Below, piece after piece: positions 27,325-36,214 of a stretch of DNA of 64,000 nt. The DNA is taken from NCBI RefSeq assembly GCF_007279655.1, contig NZ_QKWN01000004.1, forward strand, positions 62,001-126,000. The letters are read 5' to 3'. Position 1 is the first letter of the stretch; the number at the start of each line of letters is the position of its first letter. This DNA comes from Robertkochia solimangrovi (GTDB lineage: Bacteria; Bacteroidota; Bacteroidia; Flavobacteriales; Flavobacteriaceae). The notes under the pieces are model-generated. The model was not told the DNA's origin. It searched no databases and worked only from the letters and a program-made list of their open reading frames with translations. Position numbers and translations under genes: made by a program.

Positions 27325-28832
27325 TTACCCATTACCCTCACTGCTATCTTTTCATTTTTGGTCCTCACCTTAAGCCATTCGGTTAATTTAGTAGTTTCCT
27401 CATCAACCTTCTTTTTAGAAACTTTTGGATCGAAACGAACAAAGAACACTGGAATCGTATCGGTCTTTTCAAAGTTGGTGAGTATCTCATTGGCGAACCC
27501 TAATTCCTTCAGGTCGGCATTATTAATCCGGATCTCTTTACTGATATCATCAAAAGCCACATCATTATATGCATACTTTCGAAGTCTCTCCACTTCATTT
27601 TCCAACAAATTGATTTTTTCATCTTTCGTAGCTACTTCCTGCTTTTTAGACTCATAAAGCTCGGTAACATACTGGAACCTGTCTGTTTCCTCATGCTGCC
27701 CGCCCTGAATAACCAGGGCAGCATCCCTTAGATTCTTATATTGCTTCATTTGATTCTTCCAAGTTTCGATCAACTGATCCGGAATGGATTTACTCCCCAT
27801 AAATACCAGTTCTATGGTAGGGTTCACCCCCCGATGATATTCGATCACGGAATATTTATCCAGAAAGAAACCTCCTTCTGCAAATTCATAGGTTTTAACG
27901 TCATTCTTAATGAAATTCTGTGCATCCTGCTTAAACAAAGATTCCTTCCATACCCAGTAAAAGGTATAGATCGCAGGTACCATCACCAAAATAGCCAGCA
28001 AAGATGCGATTTGAGCAGTTCGCTTGCGCTTCTTCGAATTCACGTATCTGACCATAGGAAAACGAAGGAATTTAATCACAAGAAAGGTTGCAAGTCCGAT
28101 GAATATGGTATTGATCATGAACAGGTATAATGCACCAAGTGCATATTCCCAGTTTCCGATCGCCAATCCAAAACCAACCGTACATAGCGGAGGCATCAAG
28201 GCGGTTGCAATAGCCACCCCGAATATCACACTGGCGATTGTTCCTTTCTTTGCTCGGGCAATTACCAGAGCTAATCCACCGAAAAATGCGATAAGCACAT
28301 CACGGATATCCGGCGCGGTACGCGCCAGTAATTCGGAACTTTCCGCACGTAGCGGGATGACCACAAAGAAAAGATATGCGGTGAGGATACTCAATCCTAC
28401 CATCACTCCGAAATTCTTCAAACTACGTTTTAGAGTATCGATATCATTGATAGCCACAGACAGCCCCATACCTAAAATAGGACCCATTAGCGGAGATATC
28501 AACATGGCTCCGATCACTACAGCCGTGGAATTCGCATTAAGCCCTACAGATGCAATAAAAATCGAACAGATAAGAATCCAGGAAGTATGCCCCTTAAAAG
28601 GAATGTCATTGATAATACTTTCCTTGGTGTTGGCTTCATCAGTATTATGACGAATATCCAGAAGTTCGACCAAAAAAGCCTTGAGACTTCCCATGAATCC
28701 GGAAAAGTCCTTCTTCATTTTCTCTTCGCTTTCCTTTTCCTCCTTTTTAGGGGGTTCATTTGGAGTGATCTGATCCTCTTTCAGAAACTGATCGTTATCC
28801 TGAGCATTACTGCTTTTCTTTTCCTCCGCCAT
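27321..28832 (-). CDS. DUF389 domain membrane protein
   Basis: The 503-aa protein has a charged N-terminus rich in Lys and Glu (about 1-60), then a DUF389 membrane domain. GHTSWILICSIFIASVGLNANSTAVVIGAMLISPLMGPILGMGLS is its hallmark, and about six helices run to residue 300. The C-terminal soluble part holds a coiled-coil-like stretch (LYESKKQEVATKDEKINLLENEVERL). DUF389 proteins are of unknown function. It is the last gene of the M28-SDR-SprT-DUF389 group on the minus strand (gaps of 9, 9 and 41 bp). Confidence 0.92.
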   Translation of the reverse strand: MAEEKKSSNAQDNDQFLKEDQITPNEPPKKEEKESEEKMKKDFSGFMGSLKAFLVELLDIRHNTDEANTKESIINDIPFKGHTSWILICSIFIASVGLNANSTAVVIGAMLISPLMGPILGMGLSVAINDIDTLKRSLKNFGVMVGLSILTAYLFFVVIPLRAESSELLARTAPDIRDVLIAFFGGLALVIARAKKGTIASVIFGVAIATALMPPLCTVGFGLAIGNWEYALGALYLFMINTIFIGLATFLVIKFLRFPMVRYVNSKKRKRTAQIASLLAILVMVPAIYTFYWVWKESLFKQDAQNFIKNDVKTYEFAEGGFFLDKYSVIEYHRGVNPTIELVFMGSKSIPDQLIETWKNQMKQYKNLRDAALVIQGGQHEETDRFQYVTELYESKKQEVATKDEKINLLENEVERLRKYAYNDVAFDDISKEIRINNADLKELGFANEILTNFEKTDTIPVFFVRFDPKVSKKKVDEETTKLTEWLKVRTKNEKIAVRVMGN

Positions 28833-28873
28833 AATTTTAGGTATGTAGTTACCGGAACTTCAAAAGACCGGAG

Positions 28874-29473
28874 TTAATTTTTCAATAGTTCTACTTCTGC
28901 ATTAGGTTGAAACAGGTAAATTCTACCCGTACTCATTTCAACACACTCGAAGCGTTTGATTCGTTTATCCCCCTTTTTAAATACCTTGCCATTGTATATC
29001 CGAAAAATACTACCGTGGGGTAGTTCAAATATATAATTTTTATCGTTTTGAGGGTCATACTGTTTCAAAGCCAGCGACAAACGGGCATCCGTATCACTGC
29101 TGGCCTTCGGATTTTTGAAATGGTTTGCAAGAACAGGAAGCAATCCATTTGGAAAGATCTCCGGGTGAATAAAGGGCAACATCAGTTTTTGAAAGGTATA
29201 CTTCCATTCCTGACCATGAGGCTTGATCTGTCTGCCAAACTTTTGAAAAGCGACCAAATGGGCGATCTCATGAACCAAAGTGATCATAAACCTGTATTTA
29301 TTCAGGTTAGCATTCACGGTGATCTGATGACTACCATCTGGTAATGCCCGATAATCGCCATGACGGGTAACACGTTCATTCACGATCTTCAGATGGACAT
29401 GATACATCTTAATCATTTCCATACATGGCAATACCGCTCTTTCCGGAATGTATTTCGCTAAAGTCTCTCGCAT
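28874..29473 (-). CDS. SprT-like zinc metalloprotease
   Basis: The 199-aa protein has the SprT HExxH motif in LVHEIAHLVAFQKFGRQIKPHGQEWKYTF, where the further His gives the third zinc ligand. The C-terminal part (YIFELPHGSIFRIYNGKVFKKGDKRIKRFECVEMSTGRIYLFQPNAEVELL) is a conserved beta domain of the family. Bacterial SprT-like proteins are poorly characterised, while eukaryotic Spartan cleaves DNA-protein crosslinks. There is no signal peptide, so it is cytosolic. Confidence 0.88.
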   Translation of the reverse strand: MRETLAKYIPERAVLPCMEMIKMYHVHLKIVNERVTRHGDYRALPDGSHQITVNANLNKYRFMITLVHEIAHLVAFQKFGRQIKPHGQEWKYTFQKLMLPFIHPEIFPNGLLPVLANHFKNPKASSDTDARLSLALKQYDPQNDKNYIFELPHGSIFRIYNGKVFKKGDKRIKRFECVEMSTGRIYLFQPNAEVELLKN

Positions 29474-29482
29474 TTAATCACC

Positions 29483-30166
29483 TCAGGGTGTAGAATTACT
29501 CACCTGTAAAATCTTACCGTTAAAGTATTTTTGTCCGTTAAGACTGAAATCAGCTATATAGGTTGCCATTTCTGCAGCGGTTACAGGAGCTTTATACCCG
29601 GGAAATGCCTCTTCAAGCATTTCTGTCTGTACTGCCCCGAGGGCAAGCACATTAAAAGAAGGGCCATCTTCCTTAAATTCTTCCGCCAGTAATTCCATCA
29701 TGGTGATCACCGCTCCTTTAGAAGAACTGTATGCTGCAAGACCCGGGAACTTCAAACTTCCCTGAATACCTCCCATACTGCTTATAGTAAGCACATGGCC
29801 TTCACTACTCATCAGCGGGAGTGCCATACGGATCATTGCCGCAACCCCGAAGACATTTACGCGGTATACCTTTTCGAAATCATCCAAGGTAAGCTCCATG
29901 AAGGGCTTATTCACCAATCCGCCGGCATTGTTGATCAAAACATCAACAGCACCCCAATTCTCCGTAACCCAAACCCCCAACTCAGAGACCTGACTTTCAA
30001 TGGTAAGATCCAATGACATTGAAGTTACATTCTCTAATTTTAAAACATCAACCGGATTAGAATTTCTGGACACAGCAAGAATCTGATGCCCCTCTGCAGA
30101 AAGTATCTTAACCAATTCAAATCCGATACCACGACTGGTACCGGTTACAATAATTCGTTTACTCAT
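29483..30166 (-). CDS. SDR family NAD(P)-dependent oxidoreductase
   Basis: The 227-aa Rossmann-fold enzyme has TGTSRGIGFEL for cofactor binding, NNAGG, catalytic Ser in LTISSMGG and the YxxxK pair in AAYSSSKGAVITMM. Arg after the Gly-rich start and Ser rather than Asp in the cofactor loop (AVSRNSN) suggest NADPH preference. The substrate is unknown. It sits between the M28 peptidase and SprT genes with 9-bp gaps. Confidence 0.92.
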   Translation of the reverse strand: MSKRIIVTGTSRGIGFELVKILSAEGHQILAVSRNSNPVDVLKLENVTSMSLDLTIESQVSELGVWVTENWGAVDVLINNAGGLVNKPFMELTLDDFEKVYRVNVFGVAAMIRMALPLMSSEGHVLTISSMGGIQGSLKFPGLAAYSSSKGAVITMMELLAEEFKEDGPSFNVLALGAVQTEMLEEAFPGYKAPVTAAEMATYIADFSLNGQKYFNGKILQVSNSTP

Positions 30167-30175
30167 AAATAAACA

Positions 30176-31201
30176 TTAATTCTGTTGACCCGAAACAACG
30201 GGTGTCAGTTTAATGGCGCCTTCATCCGAATTTATAACAGCTTCAAGAACAGGAATCATACGATTGATCAAGGCAGTCATATGGACGATATCAAGCTTAT
30301 CACCCTCATCATCTACATGGTGATAATATGCATAATTCTCAAAATCAAAGGTAGAGATCGTTTGGGCAGGAATATTGAATTGCTTATAAAAAGGATAATT
30401 ATCAGATCGTTTAAACAATTGATATTCCTTTGCTTTCGGTAAAAGTCCAACCAGATTACTACCGCCGGTTGTATTCATGAATTCAGCCATATTTGAGGTT
30501 TCGTAACCGGTCAGGTACGTAGCATAATCTCTTTTCATAGGCACCCCGATCATCTCAAAATTAACCATGGTATACACATTAACGCCTGCTTCCTTCAACT
30601 TTTTGGCCAAATGCACAGAACCCAGCAGCCCAGCTTCTTCCGCAGAGAAAAATGCAAAGATCACACTTCGTCTGTTTAGGCTTTGATCACCAAAGAATTT
30701 AGCGAATTCGAGAACTGCGGTAGAACCTGCAGCATTATCATTCGCACCGTTAGCAATACTATCACCCTCAACAGGCTCCTGAATTCCGATATGGTCATAA
30801 TGAGCTCCGATTATCACAACCTCATTTTTTAATACAGGATCTCTCCCTTCAACCCAGCCTACAACATTATAAGCTGTCCCGTCGAAATTATCAAGCGTAT
30901 CGAGATAGGATTCAAAATAAGGCTGAACATCATGCTTTTCTAATACTGAAACCAAATATTCTGCAGCGATGGCAATACCTTCCTCCCCTGCTTTTCTTCC
31001 CTTAAGATCGTCTGAAACAAGCACGTTAAGATTTACCGAAACCGATTCTTCGGTTGCATAGTTCAAATGGGTGCCGGATCTGTCCGAATCAGAGACCACC
31101 GTAACTTCCGGGGTATCCTGAGCGGAATCGGCTTCAGTTCTTGTACTGACTGTTTTGCAGGAGAACATGAAGAATACTAAAAGTAAAGGAAAGAATCTCA
31201 T
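30176..31201 (-). CDS. M28 family zinc aminopeptidase lipoprotein
   Basis: The 341-aa product has a lipoprotein signal (MRFFPLLLVFFMFSC, Cys15) and an M28 peptidase domain. Zinc ligands are visible in GAHYDHIG, the bridging Asp in ANGANDNAAGS, Glu-Glu in FFSAEEAGLLGS and a late His in YYHHVDDEGD. It probably trims peptides at the outer membrane or periplasm. A long Asp/Glu/Ser/Thr stretch follows the lipidated Cys. It is the first gene of a four-gene minus-strand group and sits after the pdhC terminator. Confidence 0.92.
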   Translation of the reverse strand: MRFFPLLLVFFMFSCKTVSTRTEADSAQDTPEVTVVSDSDRSGTHLNYATEESVSVNLNVLVSDDLKGRKAGEEGIAIAAEYLVSVLEKHDVQPYFESYLDTLDNFDGTAYNVVGWVEGRDPVLKNEVVIIGAHYDHIGIQEPVEGDSIANGANDNAAGSTAVLEFAKFFGDQSLNRRSVIFAFFSAEEAGLLGSVHLAKKLKEAGVNVYTMVNFEMIGVPMKRDYATYLTGYETSNMAEFMNTTGGSNLVGLLPKAKEYQLFKRSDNYPFYKQFNIPAQTISTFDFENYAYYHHVDDEGDKLDIVHMTALINRMIPVLEAVINSDEGAIKLTPVVSGQQN

Positions 31202-31233
31202 AATTTCGGTTGATTATTTAGGTTAAATATAGC

Positions 31234-31258
31234 AAAAAACCCGCCTAAAGCGGGCTTT
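31234..31258 (-). terminator. rho-independent terminator after pdhC
   Basis: CCCGC (31240-31244) and GCGGG (31250-31254) flank a 5-nt loop; on the minus strand the stem is followed by six T. It lies 24 bp past the pdhC stop. Confidence 0.8.
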
Positions 31259-31281
31259 TCGAACTAAATATATATTTTGGA

Positions 31282-32922
31282 TCAGGCGAGCATCGTCACC
31301 GGATTCTCCAGATAAGCTTGCAGTGTCTGCAAGAATTGTGCACCTGTAGCACCGTCCACGGTTCTGTGGTCACATGCAAGTGTCACTTTCATAGTATTAC
31401 CAACAACGATCTCACCATTTTTAACAACAGGTTTTTCTACAATAGCTCCAACAGAAAGAATTGCAGAGTTTGGCTGATTGATGATCGAGGTAAATTCCTG
31501 AATTCCGAACATACCTAAATTAGAAACCGTAAAGGTACTACCTTCCATCTCCTGAGGTGTCAGTTTTTTATTTCTGGCCTTACCGGCAAGATCTTTTACC
31601 TGAGCACCGATCTGAGTTAAAGTCATCTGATCAGTAAATTTGAGAACAGGAACGACGAGTCCGTCTTCTACTGCTACTGCAACCCCAACATGGATATGTC
31701 GGTTATAGGCAGTAACATCTCCCTTCCAGGAAGTATTTACCTGCGGATGTTTTCTCAATGCCATCGCACATGCTTTAACCACCATATCATTAAAGGAAAC
31801 CTTGGTATCCGGCAATGAATTGATCTGTGAACGAGAAGCCATAGCATTACTCATATCCACTTCGATCGTCAGGTAATAATGCGGTGCAGTAAACTTAGAC
31901 TCCCCAAGACGCTTAGCGATAGTCTTACGCATCTGAGAATTCTTAACTTCATCCACATGCTCTTCACCTGCAGGAACGAATGCCATTGCCTGTGCGGCAG
32001 CCGGAGCAGCAGCATCTGCTTTTGCAGCCGGAGCGGCCGGAGCAGCAGGTTTATAATTTTCGATATCACGCTTAACGATTCGACCGTTCTCACCACTACC
32101 TTTAACCTGAGTAAGATCAATACCTTTTTCAGCAGCGATCTTTTTAGCAAGAGGTGATGCGATCACACGTCCGGAAGTTGTACTAACTGGAGCAGTCGAT
32201 GCTTCTGCAGGTGCAGGAGCAGTTTCTTCTGCTGCAGCCGGAGCCGGAGCAGTTTCCGCTGGTGTCGCTTTCGCTGTTCCACCTTTTAAAGCCGCTAATA
32301 CGGTATCAACATCGGTTCCTTTAGGTCCTATTATAGCTAACACATCATCAACCGGAGCTGTACCTCCTTCTTCGATTCCAATATAAAGCAGTGTACCGGA
32401 GTAAAAAGACTCAAATTCCATGGTTGCTTTATCGGTTTCGATCTCAGCAAGGATATCACCTTCACTAACTTCATCTCCTACTTTTTTCAACCAGGAAGCA
32501 ACGGTACCTTCTTCCATCGTATCACTAAGACGCGGCATGGTAACTACTTCAACACCATCAGGCATTGCAGGCGCTGATCCGCTACTAGCAGCGACAGGAG
32601 CTTCAGCAGCAGCTTCCGATGCAGGCTTTTCCTCAGCAGCAGGCTGATCGGCACTTCCGTTCAACAATCCGGAAATATCCTCTCCCTTTTCACCGATGAT
32701 CGCCAGCAAAGAATCTACAGGAGCTCCATCTCCTTCTTCGATTCCGATATGCAAAAGCGTACCGGAATAAAAGGATTCGAATTCCATTGTAGCCTTATCG
32801 GTTTCGATCTCAGCTAAAATATCTCCTTCTTCTACTGTATCTCCTACTTTTTTAAGCCATTTTGCAACGACACCTTCTTCCATGGTATCGCTCAAACGTG
32901 GCATCTTTATAACTTCTGCCAT
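31282..32922 (-). CDS. pdhC: pyruvate dehydrogenase E2, dihydrolipoamide acetyltransferase
   Basis: The 546-aa E2 subunit has two tandem lipoyl domains (about 2-80 and 125-205), each with the lipoylated Lys in ETDKATMEFES. Ala/Pro-rich linkers follow, then an E3/E1-binding domain (VIASPLAKKIAAEKGIDLTQVKGSGENGRIVKRDI) and the catalytic acetyltransferase domain ending with DHRTVDGATGAQFL. It moves acetyl groups from E1 to CoA to make acetyl-CoA. The two lipoyl domains are very similar and look like an internal duplication. It forms an operon with pdhA (5-bp gap); the E1 beta gene is not in the window. Confidence 0.97.
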   Translation of the reverse strand: MAEVIKMPRLSDTMEEGVVAKWLKKVGDTVEEGDILAEIETDKATMEFESFYSGTLLHIGIEEGDGAPVDSLLAIIGEKGEDISGLLNGSADQPAAEEKPASEAAAEAPVAASSGSAPAMPDGVEVVTMPRLSDTMEEGTVASWLKKVGDEVSEGDILAEIETDKATMEFESFYSGTLLYIGIEEGGTAPVDDVLAIIGPKGTDVDTVLAALKGGTAKATPAETAPAPAAAEETAPAPAEASTAPVSTTSGRVIASPLAKKIAAEKGIDLTQVKGSGENGRIVKRDIENYKPAAPAAPAAKADAAAPAAAQAMAFVPAGEEHVDEVKNSQMRKTIAKRLGESKFTAPHYYLTIEVDMSNAMASRSQINSLPDTKVSFNDMVVKACAMALRKHPQVNTSWKGDVTAYNRHIHVGVAVAVEDGLVVPVLKFTDQMTLTQIGAQVKDLAGKARNKKLTPQEMEGSTFTVSNLGMFGIQEFTSIINQPNSAILSVGAIVEKPVVKNGEIVVGNTMKVTLACDHRTVDGATGAQFLQTLQAYLENPVTMLA

Positions 32923-32927
32923 TCTTG

Positions 32928-33926
32928 TTAGAGTTTATGCGGTAAAAATGGATAATCTTCCTGTTCGTATACAGTATCGTACATAACATTCTTTTCCGGC
33001 CATGGAGAGTCTTCAGCGAATTTCTCGCATTCAGCCACCAGGTCTTTTACCTGCTTGTCAATTTTTTCAATTGCAGCCTTAGTAGCATATTTCTTACTAA
33101 GGATTATATCTTTAACCTGAGTAATCGGGTCGATCTTTTTGTATTCTTCAACCTCCTCTTTTGTACGATAGTGCTGTGCATCCGACATAGAGTGCCCACG
33201 ATATCTGTATGTTTTCATTTCGAGGAAAGTAGGCCCACCACCTGAACGAGCTCTTTCTACTGCTTCATAAACCGCCTCAGCAACTTTCACAGGATTCATT
33301 CCGTCAACGGGGCCACATGGCATATCAAAACCAAGACCAAGTTTCCAAATCTCCTGTTCTTTGGAAGTCCGGGCAACTGAAGTACCCATCGCATATCCAT
33401 TGTTCTCACAAATAAATACAACCGGAAGGTTCCATAACATAGCAAGGTTGAAAGTTTCATGCAAGGAACCTTGTCTTACAGCACCATCTCCCATGTAACA
33501 AAGCGTTACACCATCGCGTTTGAAAAATTTATCTGCAAAGGCCATACCTGCACCGAGAGGAATCTGACCTCCAACGATACCATGACCACCTAAGAAATTA
33601 TGTTCTTTGGAAAAGATGTGCATCGATCCACCGAGACCTTGTGAGGTTCCGGTACCCTTCCCATACAGCTCTGCCATAACTCGTCGAGGATCCACCCCCA
33701 TACCGATAGGCTGAACGTGGTTACGATAAGCAGTGATAAGTTTATCTTTCTCCTTGTCAATAGCGTGCAGCGTCCCGGCTAAAACCGCTTCCTGCCCGTT
33801 ATATAAATGCAGAAAACCTCTAACTTTCTGCTGAATGTAAACCGCTGCGAGCTTGTCCTCAAACTTTCTCCAAAACAGCATGTCTTCATACCATTTCAGA
33901 TAAACTTCTTTTGTGATTTTCTTCAT
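32928..33926 (-). CDS. pdhA: pyruvate dehydrogenase E1 component, alpha subunit
   Basis: The 332-aa thiamine-diphosphate enzyme starts at ATG 33926 (MKKITKEVYLKWYEDMLFWRKFEDKL), the normal N-terminus. The open frame extends 44 codons further but that stretch has no family similarity. The ThDP/Mg motif is GDGAVRQGSLHETFNLAMLWNLPVVFICENN, and the regulatory loop shows YRYRGHSMSDAQHYRTKEEV. With E1 beta it decarboxylates pyruvate and loads the acetyl group on E2. pdhC is directly downstream. A pdhA-pdhC pair split from pdhB is usual in Flavobacteriia. Confidence 0.97.
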   Translation of the reverse strand: MKKITKEVYLKWYEDMLFWRKFEDKLAAVYIQQKVRGFLHLYNGQEAVLAGTLHAIDKEKDKLITAYRNHVQPIGMGVDPRRVMAELYGKGTGTSQGLGGSMHIFSKEHNFLGGHGIVGGQIPLGAGMAFADKFFKRDGVTLCYMGDGAVRQGSLHETFNLAMLWNLPVVFICENNGYAMGTSVARTSKEQEIWKLGLGFDMPCGPVDGMNPVKVAEAVYEAVERARSGGGPTFLEMKTYRYRGHSMSDAQHYRTKEEVEEYKKIDPITQVKDIILSKKYATKAAIEKIDKQVKDLVAECEKFAEDSPWPEKNVMYDTVYEQEDYPFLPHKL

Positions 33927-34083
33927 GAATAAATTTTTAATGGCTTCGCCTGAAAATTTAACACCAACTACATTAAAATGGTTTAATGCTTCTGGTAGGA
34001 TTGGCGTTTTTAAAGCGCAATACAAAAGTAGCACTTTCGAGAAAAGTGGAAAAATCAAAAATTGTATTTATGACAGAAATTTG

Positions 34084-34575
34084 TTAAATATTATTTAACG
34101 AATCTTTACTGAAAATCAAAGGAAGTAAATCGCTTAGGGAAGACGCCATGATTATTTCACCGGAATCACCCATGAAATATATCGGAATCGGTGAATTCTG
34201 GTTCTCCTCATATTCTGCAATTGTCTGACGACAGGAACCACAAGGGGGAATAGCTTCGGTAACCTTACGCAATTCTGAAGCTGCGGTGACACAAAGAAAC
34301 CTTACAGGCATTCCCGGATAAACGGCACCAGCATGATATATCGCTACTCGCTCCGCACATAGTCCGTTCGGATAAGCTGCATTTTCCTGATTATTCCCGA
34401 CAACCACATCTCCGTTATCCATCAGCAATGCAGCACCTACCCTGAATTTAGAATAGGGCGCATAGGCATTACTTCGTGCTTGCACCGCTTTCAGCATAAC
34501 GTAGCGCACTTCCTCCGGAAGTTCTTTCAATCCGTCATACACAGTAAATTCCGAACTGATCTTGAATTTTCTCAC
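34084..34575 (-). CDS. cdd: cytidine deaminase
   Basis: The 163-aa zinc deaminase has the catalytic CAE in NGLCAERVAI and the second zinc motif PCGSCRQ, with the substrate loop YAPYSKFRVGAALL. It converts cytidine and deoxycytidine to uridines in pyrimidine salvage. The start is a GTG at 34575, with no in-frame ATG before the conserved core. It lies upstream of pdhA on the same strand with a 157-bp gap, so it may have its own transcript. Confidence 0.94.
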   Translation of the reverse strand: MRKFKISSEFTVYDGLKELPEEVRYVMLKAVQARSNAYAPYSKFRVGAALLMDNGDVVVGNNQENAAYPNGLCAERVAIYHAGAVYPGMPVRFLCVTAASELRKVTEAIPPCGSCRQTIAEYEENQNSPIPIYFMGDSGEIIMASSLSDLLPLIFSKDSLNNI

Positions 34576-34671
34576 CTGGTTATTTTAAGGATTAGGAAAC
34601 CTACAGGGTCATACCAAGGCAAACATTGATCCTGAAGTTCAGCAACAAGTTACACCATTATATATATATTC

Positions 34672-35829
34672 CTAATAATTGTAATACTCACCTAAATTAA
34701 AGGTAAGTGAAAATCTCAAGGTATTTTCCAATGGATTTCTCACACTGGATGTTGAAAACAGATAGGAAAGATCGAGTGTTGTTGATTTAAAGGTAAAACC
34801 TGCCCCAAGTGTAAAGAACTGTCGAGCACCTTTCTCTTCACTCTCATGAAAATAACCGGTTCTCAGGGCAAATACTTCACTATAATTATATTCAGCTCCA
34901 AAAGCCCAGGTTACCTCCTTTAACTCTTCACTAAAACCATCGGGCGCATCACCAAAGGAAGAGAACATCCCACTGAAGAAAGATTCATTATAATAATCAT
35001 CTTCTGAGTCGATTCTTCCGTCACCATTGCTATCACTTGGTGTAGGCACCAGCAATTTATTAAACTCCACGTTGAGCCCAAGACTGCTTTCAGAATCAAA
35101 GATAAAATCAAACCCTCCTCCGAGTTTCAGGTTTGTAGGCAGAAAAGTTTCCCTGCCCTCATCATCATACTTGATCTTCGGCCCGACATTCGATATATTG
35201 AAACCACCTCTCCATACTCCGTTAAAGGATGAGTACGCCACTTCATCAGATTGAAAGTAACCGGCAACATCTACCGCGAAGGAACTCGCTGCACTTGCAT
35301 CGATCGCCTCTTCCTGAATCTTAAGATCAGAACGGAGGAATCGCCCTGCTACTGCCATAGAGAACGTCTCGGATAACTTCAATGAATATGAAAGATCGAT
35401 GGAAAGTTCATTCGGACGCTCAATAATCGGCTGCAAACCCTGAATGGCTTCTGCTTCCGTGATGAATTCGATATCACCAAGACTGAAATATTTTATACTG
35501 GCTGCCCATGCACTTTTATAATTGATCCTGTTATAAACGGTAGCGTTAAGCAATGCTATATCATTTACAAGTTTACTCAAATAGGGTGTATAACTGATCC
35601 CAACACCGATCTGGCGTTTAGCAAAGGCATACTTAGCCGGATTCCATTGCTGTGAATAGGCATCCGCGCTAGTGGAAACACCGAGCTCACCCATACCACC
35701 GGCTCTCGCATCAGCGGTAATCATAAGAAAAGGGACACCGGTTGTAATAACTCTTGATTCTGTTTGATCCTGTGCCAGGGCAACGTTCACAGAACAGATC
35801 AATAACAATAGCAGTAGACAATTTTTCAT
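34672..35829 (-). CDS. porV: type IX secretion system outer membrane protein PorV
   Basis: The 385-aa outer-membrane barrel has a signal peptide (MKNCLLLLLLICSVNVALAQ). The conserved PorV start GVPFLMITADARAGGMGELGVSTSADAYSQQWNPAKYAF is present, and the strands end in RFSLTFNLGEYYNY. PorV (LptO) carries T9SS cargo from the SprA translocon to the PorU sortase. It is divergent from gldJ. porU, the usual neighbour in several flavobacteria, is absent here. A Glu/Asp-rich loop (SDSNGDGRIDSEDDYY) resembles a calcium-binding repeat. Confidence 0.95.
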   Translation of the reverse strand: MKNCLLLLLLICSVNVALAQDQTESRVITTGVPFLMITADARAGGMGELGVSTSADAYSQQWNPAKYAFAKRQIGVGISYTPYLSKLVNDIALLNATVYNRINYKSAWAASIKYFSLGDIEFITEAEAIQGLQPIIERPNELSIDLSYSLKLSETFSMAVAGRFLRSDLKIQEEAIDASAASSFAVDVAGYFQSDEVAYSSFNGVWRGGFNISNVGPKIKYDDEGRETFLPTNLKLGGGFDFIFDSESSLGLNVEFNKLLVPTPSDSNGDGRIDSEDDYYNESFFSGMFSSFGDAPDGFSEELKEVTWAFGAEYNYSEVFALRTGYFHESEEKGARQFFTLGAGFTFKSTTLDLSYLFSTSSVRNPLENTLRFSLTFNLGEYYNY

Positions 35830-35870
35830 ATATAGTAATCCTTTTAATTCAATGTTTCATCTTAATAACG

Positions 35871-35878
35871 CAAATATA
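35871..35878 (-). promoter_or_regulatory. Bacteroidota -7 box for porV
   Basis: TATATTTG on the minus strand matches TAnnTTTG about 41 nt before the porV ATG. Confidence 0.55.
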
Positions 35879-36153
35879 GGATACTCCCCTTACTTAAGTT
35901 ATATTATAGAGAAAACGTTAATTTATCAAAAATCATATACACTTGTAGGATAATTCTATCTACGACAAATTATACCATACGAATGACAATATTCGACGAA
36001 ATATGATCACTTTCAGAGTCAATTACTGACCTTCAGTAGCTTAAATCTTTCACCTTAATTAGGTTTAGGACAAAATAAAAATTGAATTTTTTCGTTTTGA
36101 CAACATCATGGTTGTGTTTGACAACATTAAACCCACAATTTTGTGGATTATAA

Positions 36154-36183
36154 TTGAATTAAATTACTTAATTGCTATATTGC
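36154..36183 (+). promoter_or_regulatory. promoter for gldJ
   Basis: TTG (36154-36156), a 19-bp spacer and TATATTGC (36176-36183) fit the Bacteroidota -33/-7 spacing, with the gldJ ATG 31 nt further on. Confidence 0.55.
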
Positions 36184-36214
36184 AGACTGTTTTAAGACAA
36201 CTCAAATCTTAATT

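Larger units (their letters stand above)
35830..36214. other. 385-bp divergent porV-gldJ regulatory region
   Basis: No gene is seen. It holds the porV -7 box, a pair of TTTGACAACAT direct repeats spaced 21 bp apart (36096-36106 and 36117-36127), and a -33/-7 promoter for gldJ. No remnant of porU is recognisable. Confidence 0.6.

Noticed and set aside
31282-32922. Repeated sequence in pdhC as a mobile or tandem DNA repeat
   Set aside because: It is the normal duplication of lipoyl domains in E2 proteins; the DNA copies have diverged at silent positions.
33927-34058. 44-residue N-terminal extension of PdhA
   Set aside because: It matches no E1 alpha N-terminus, and the normal start MKKITKEVYLKWYEDML is an ATG.
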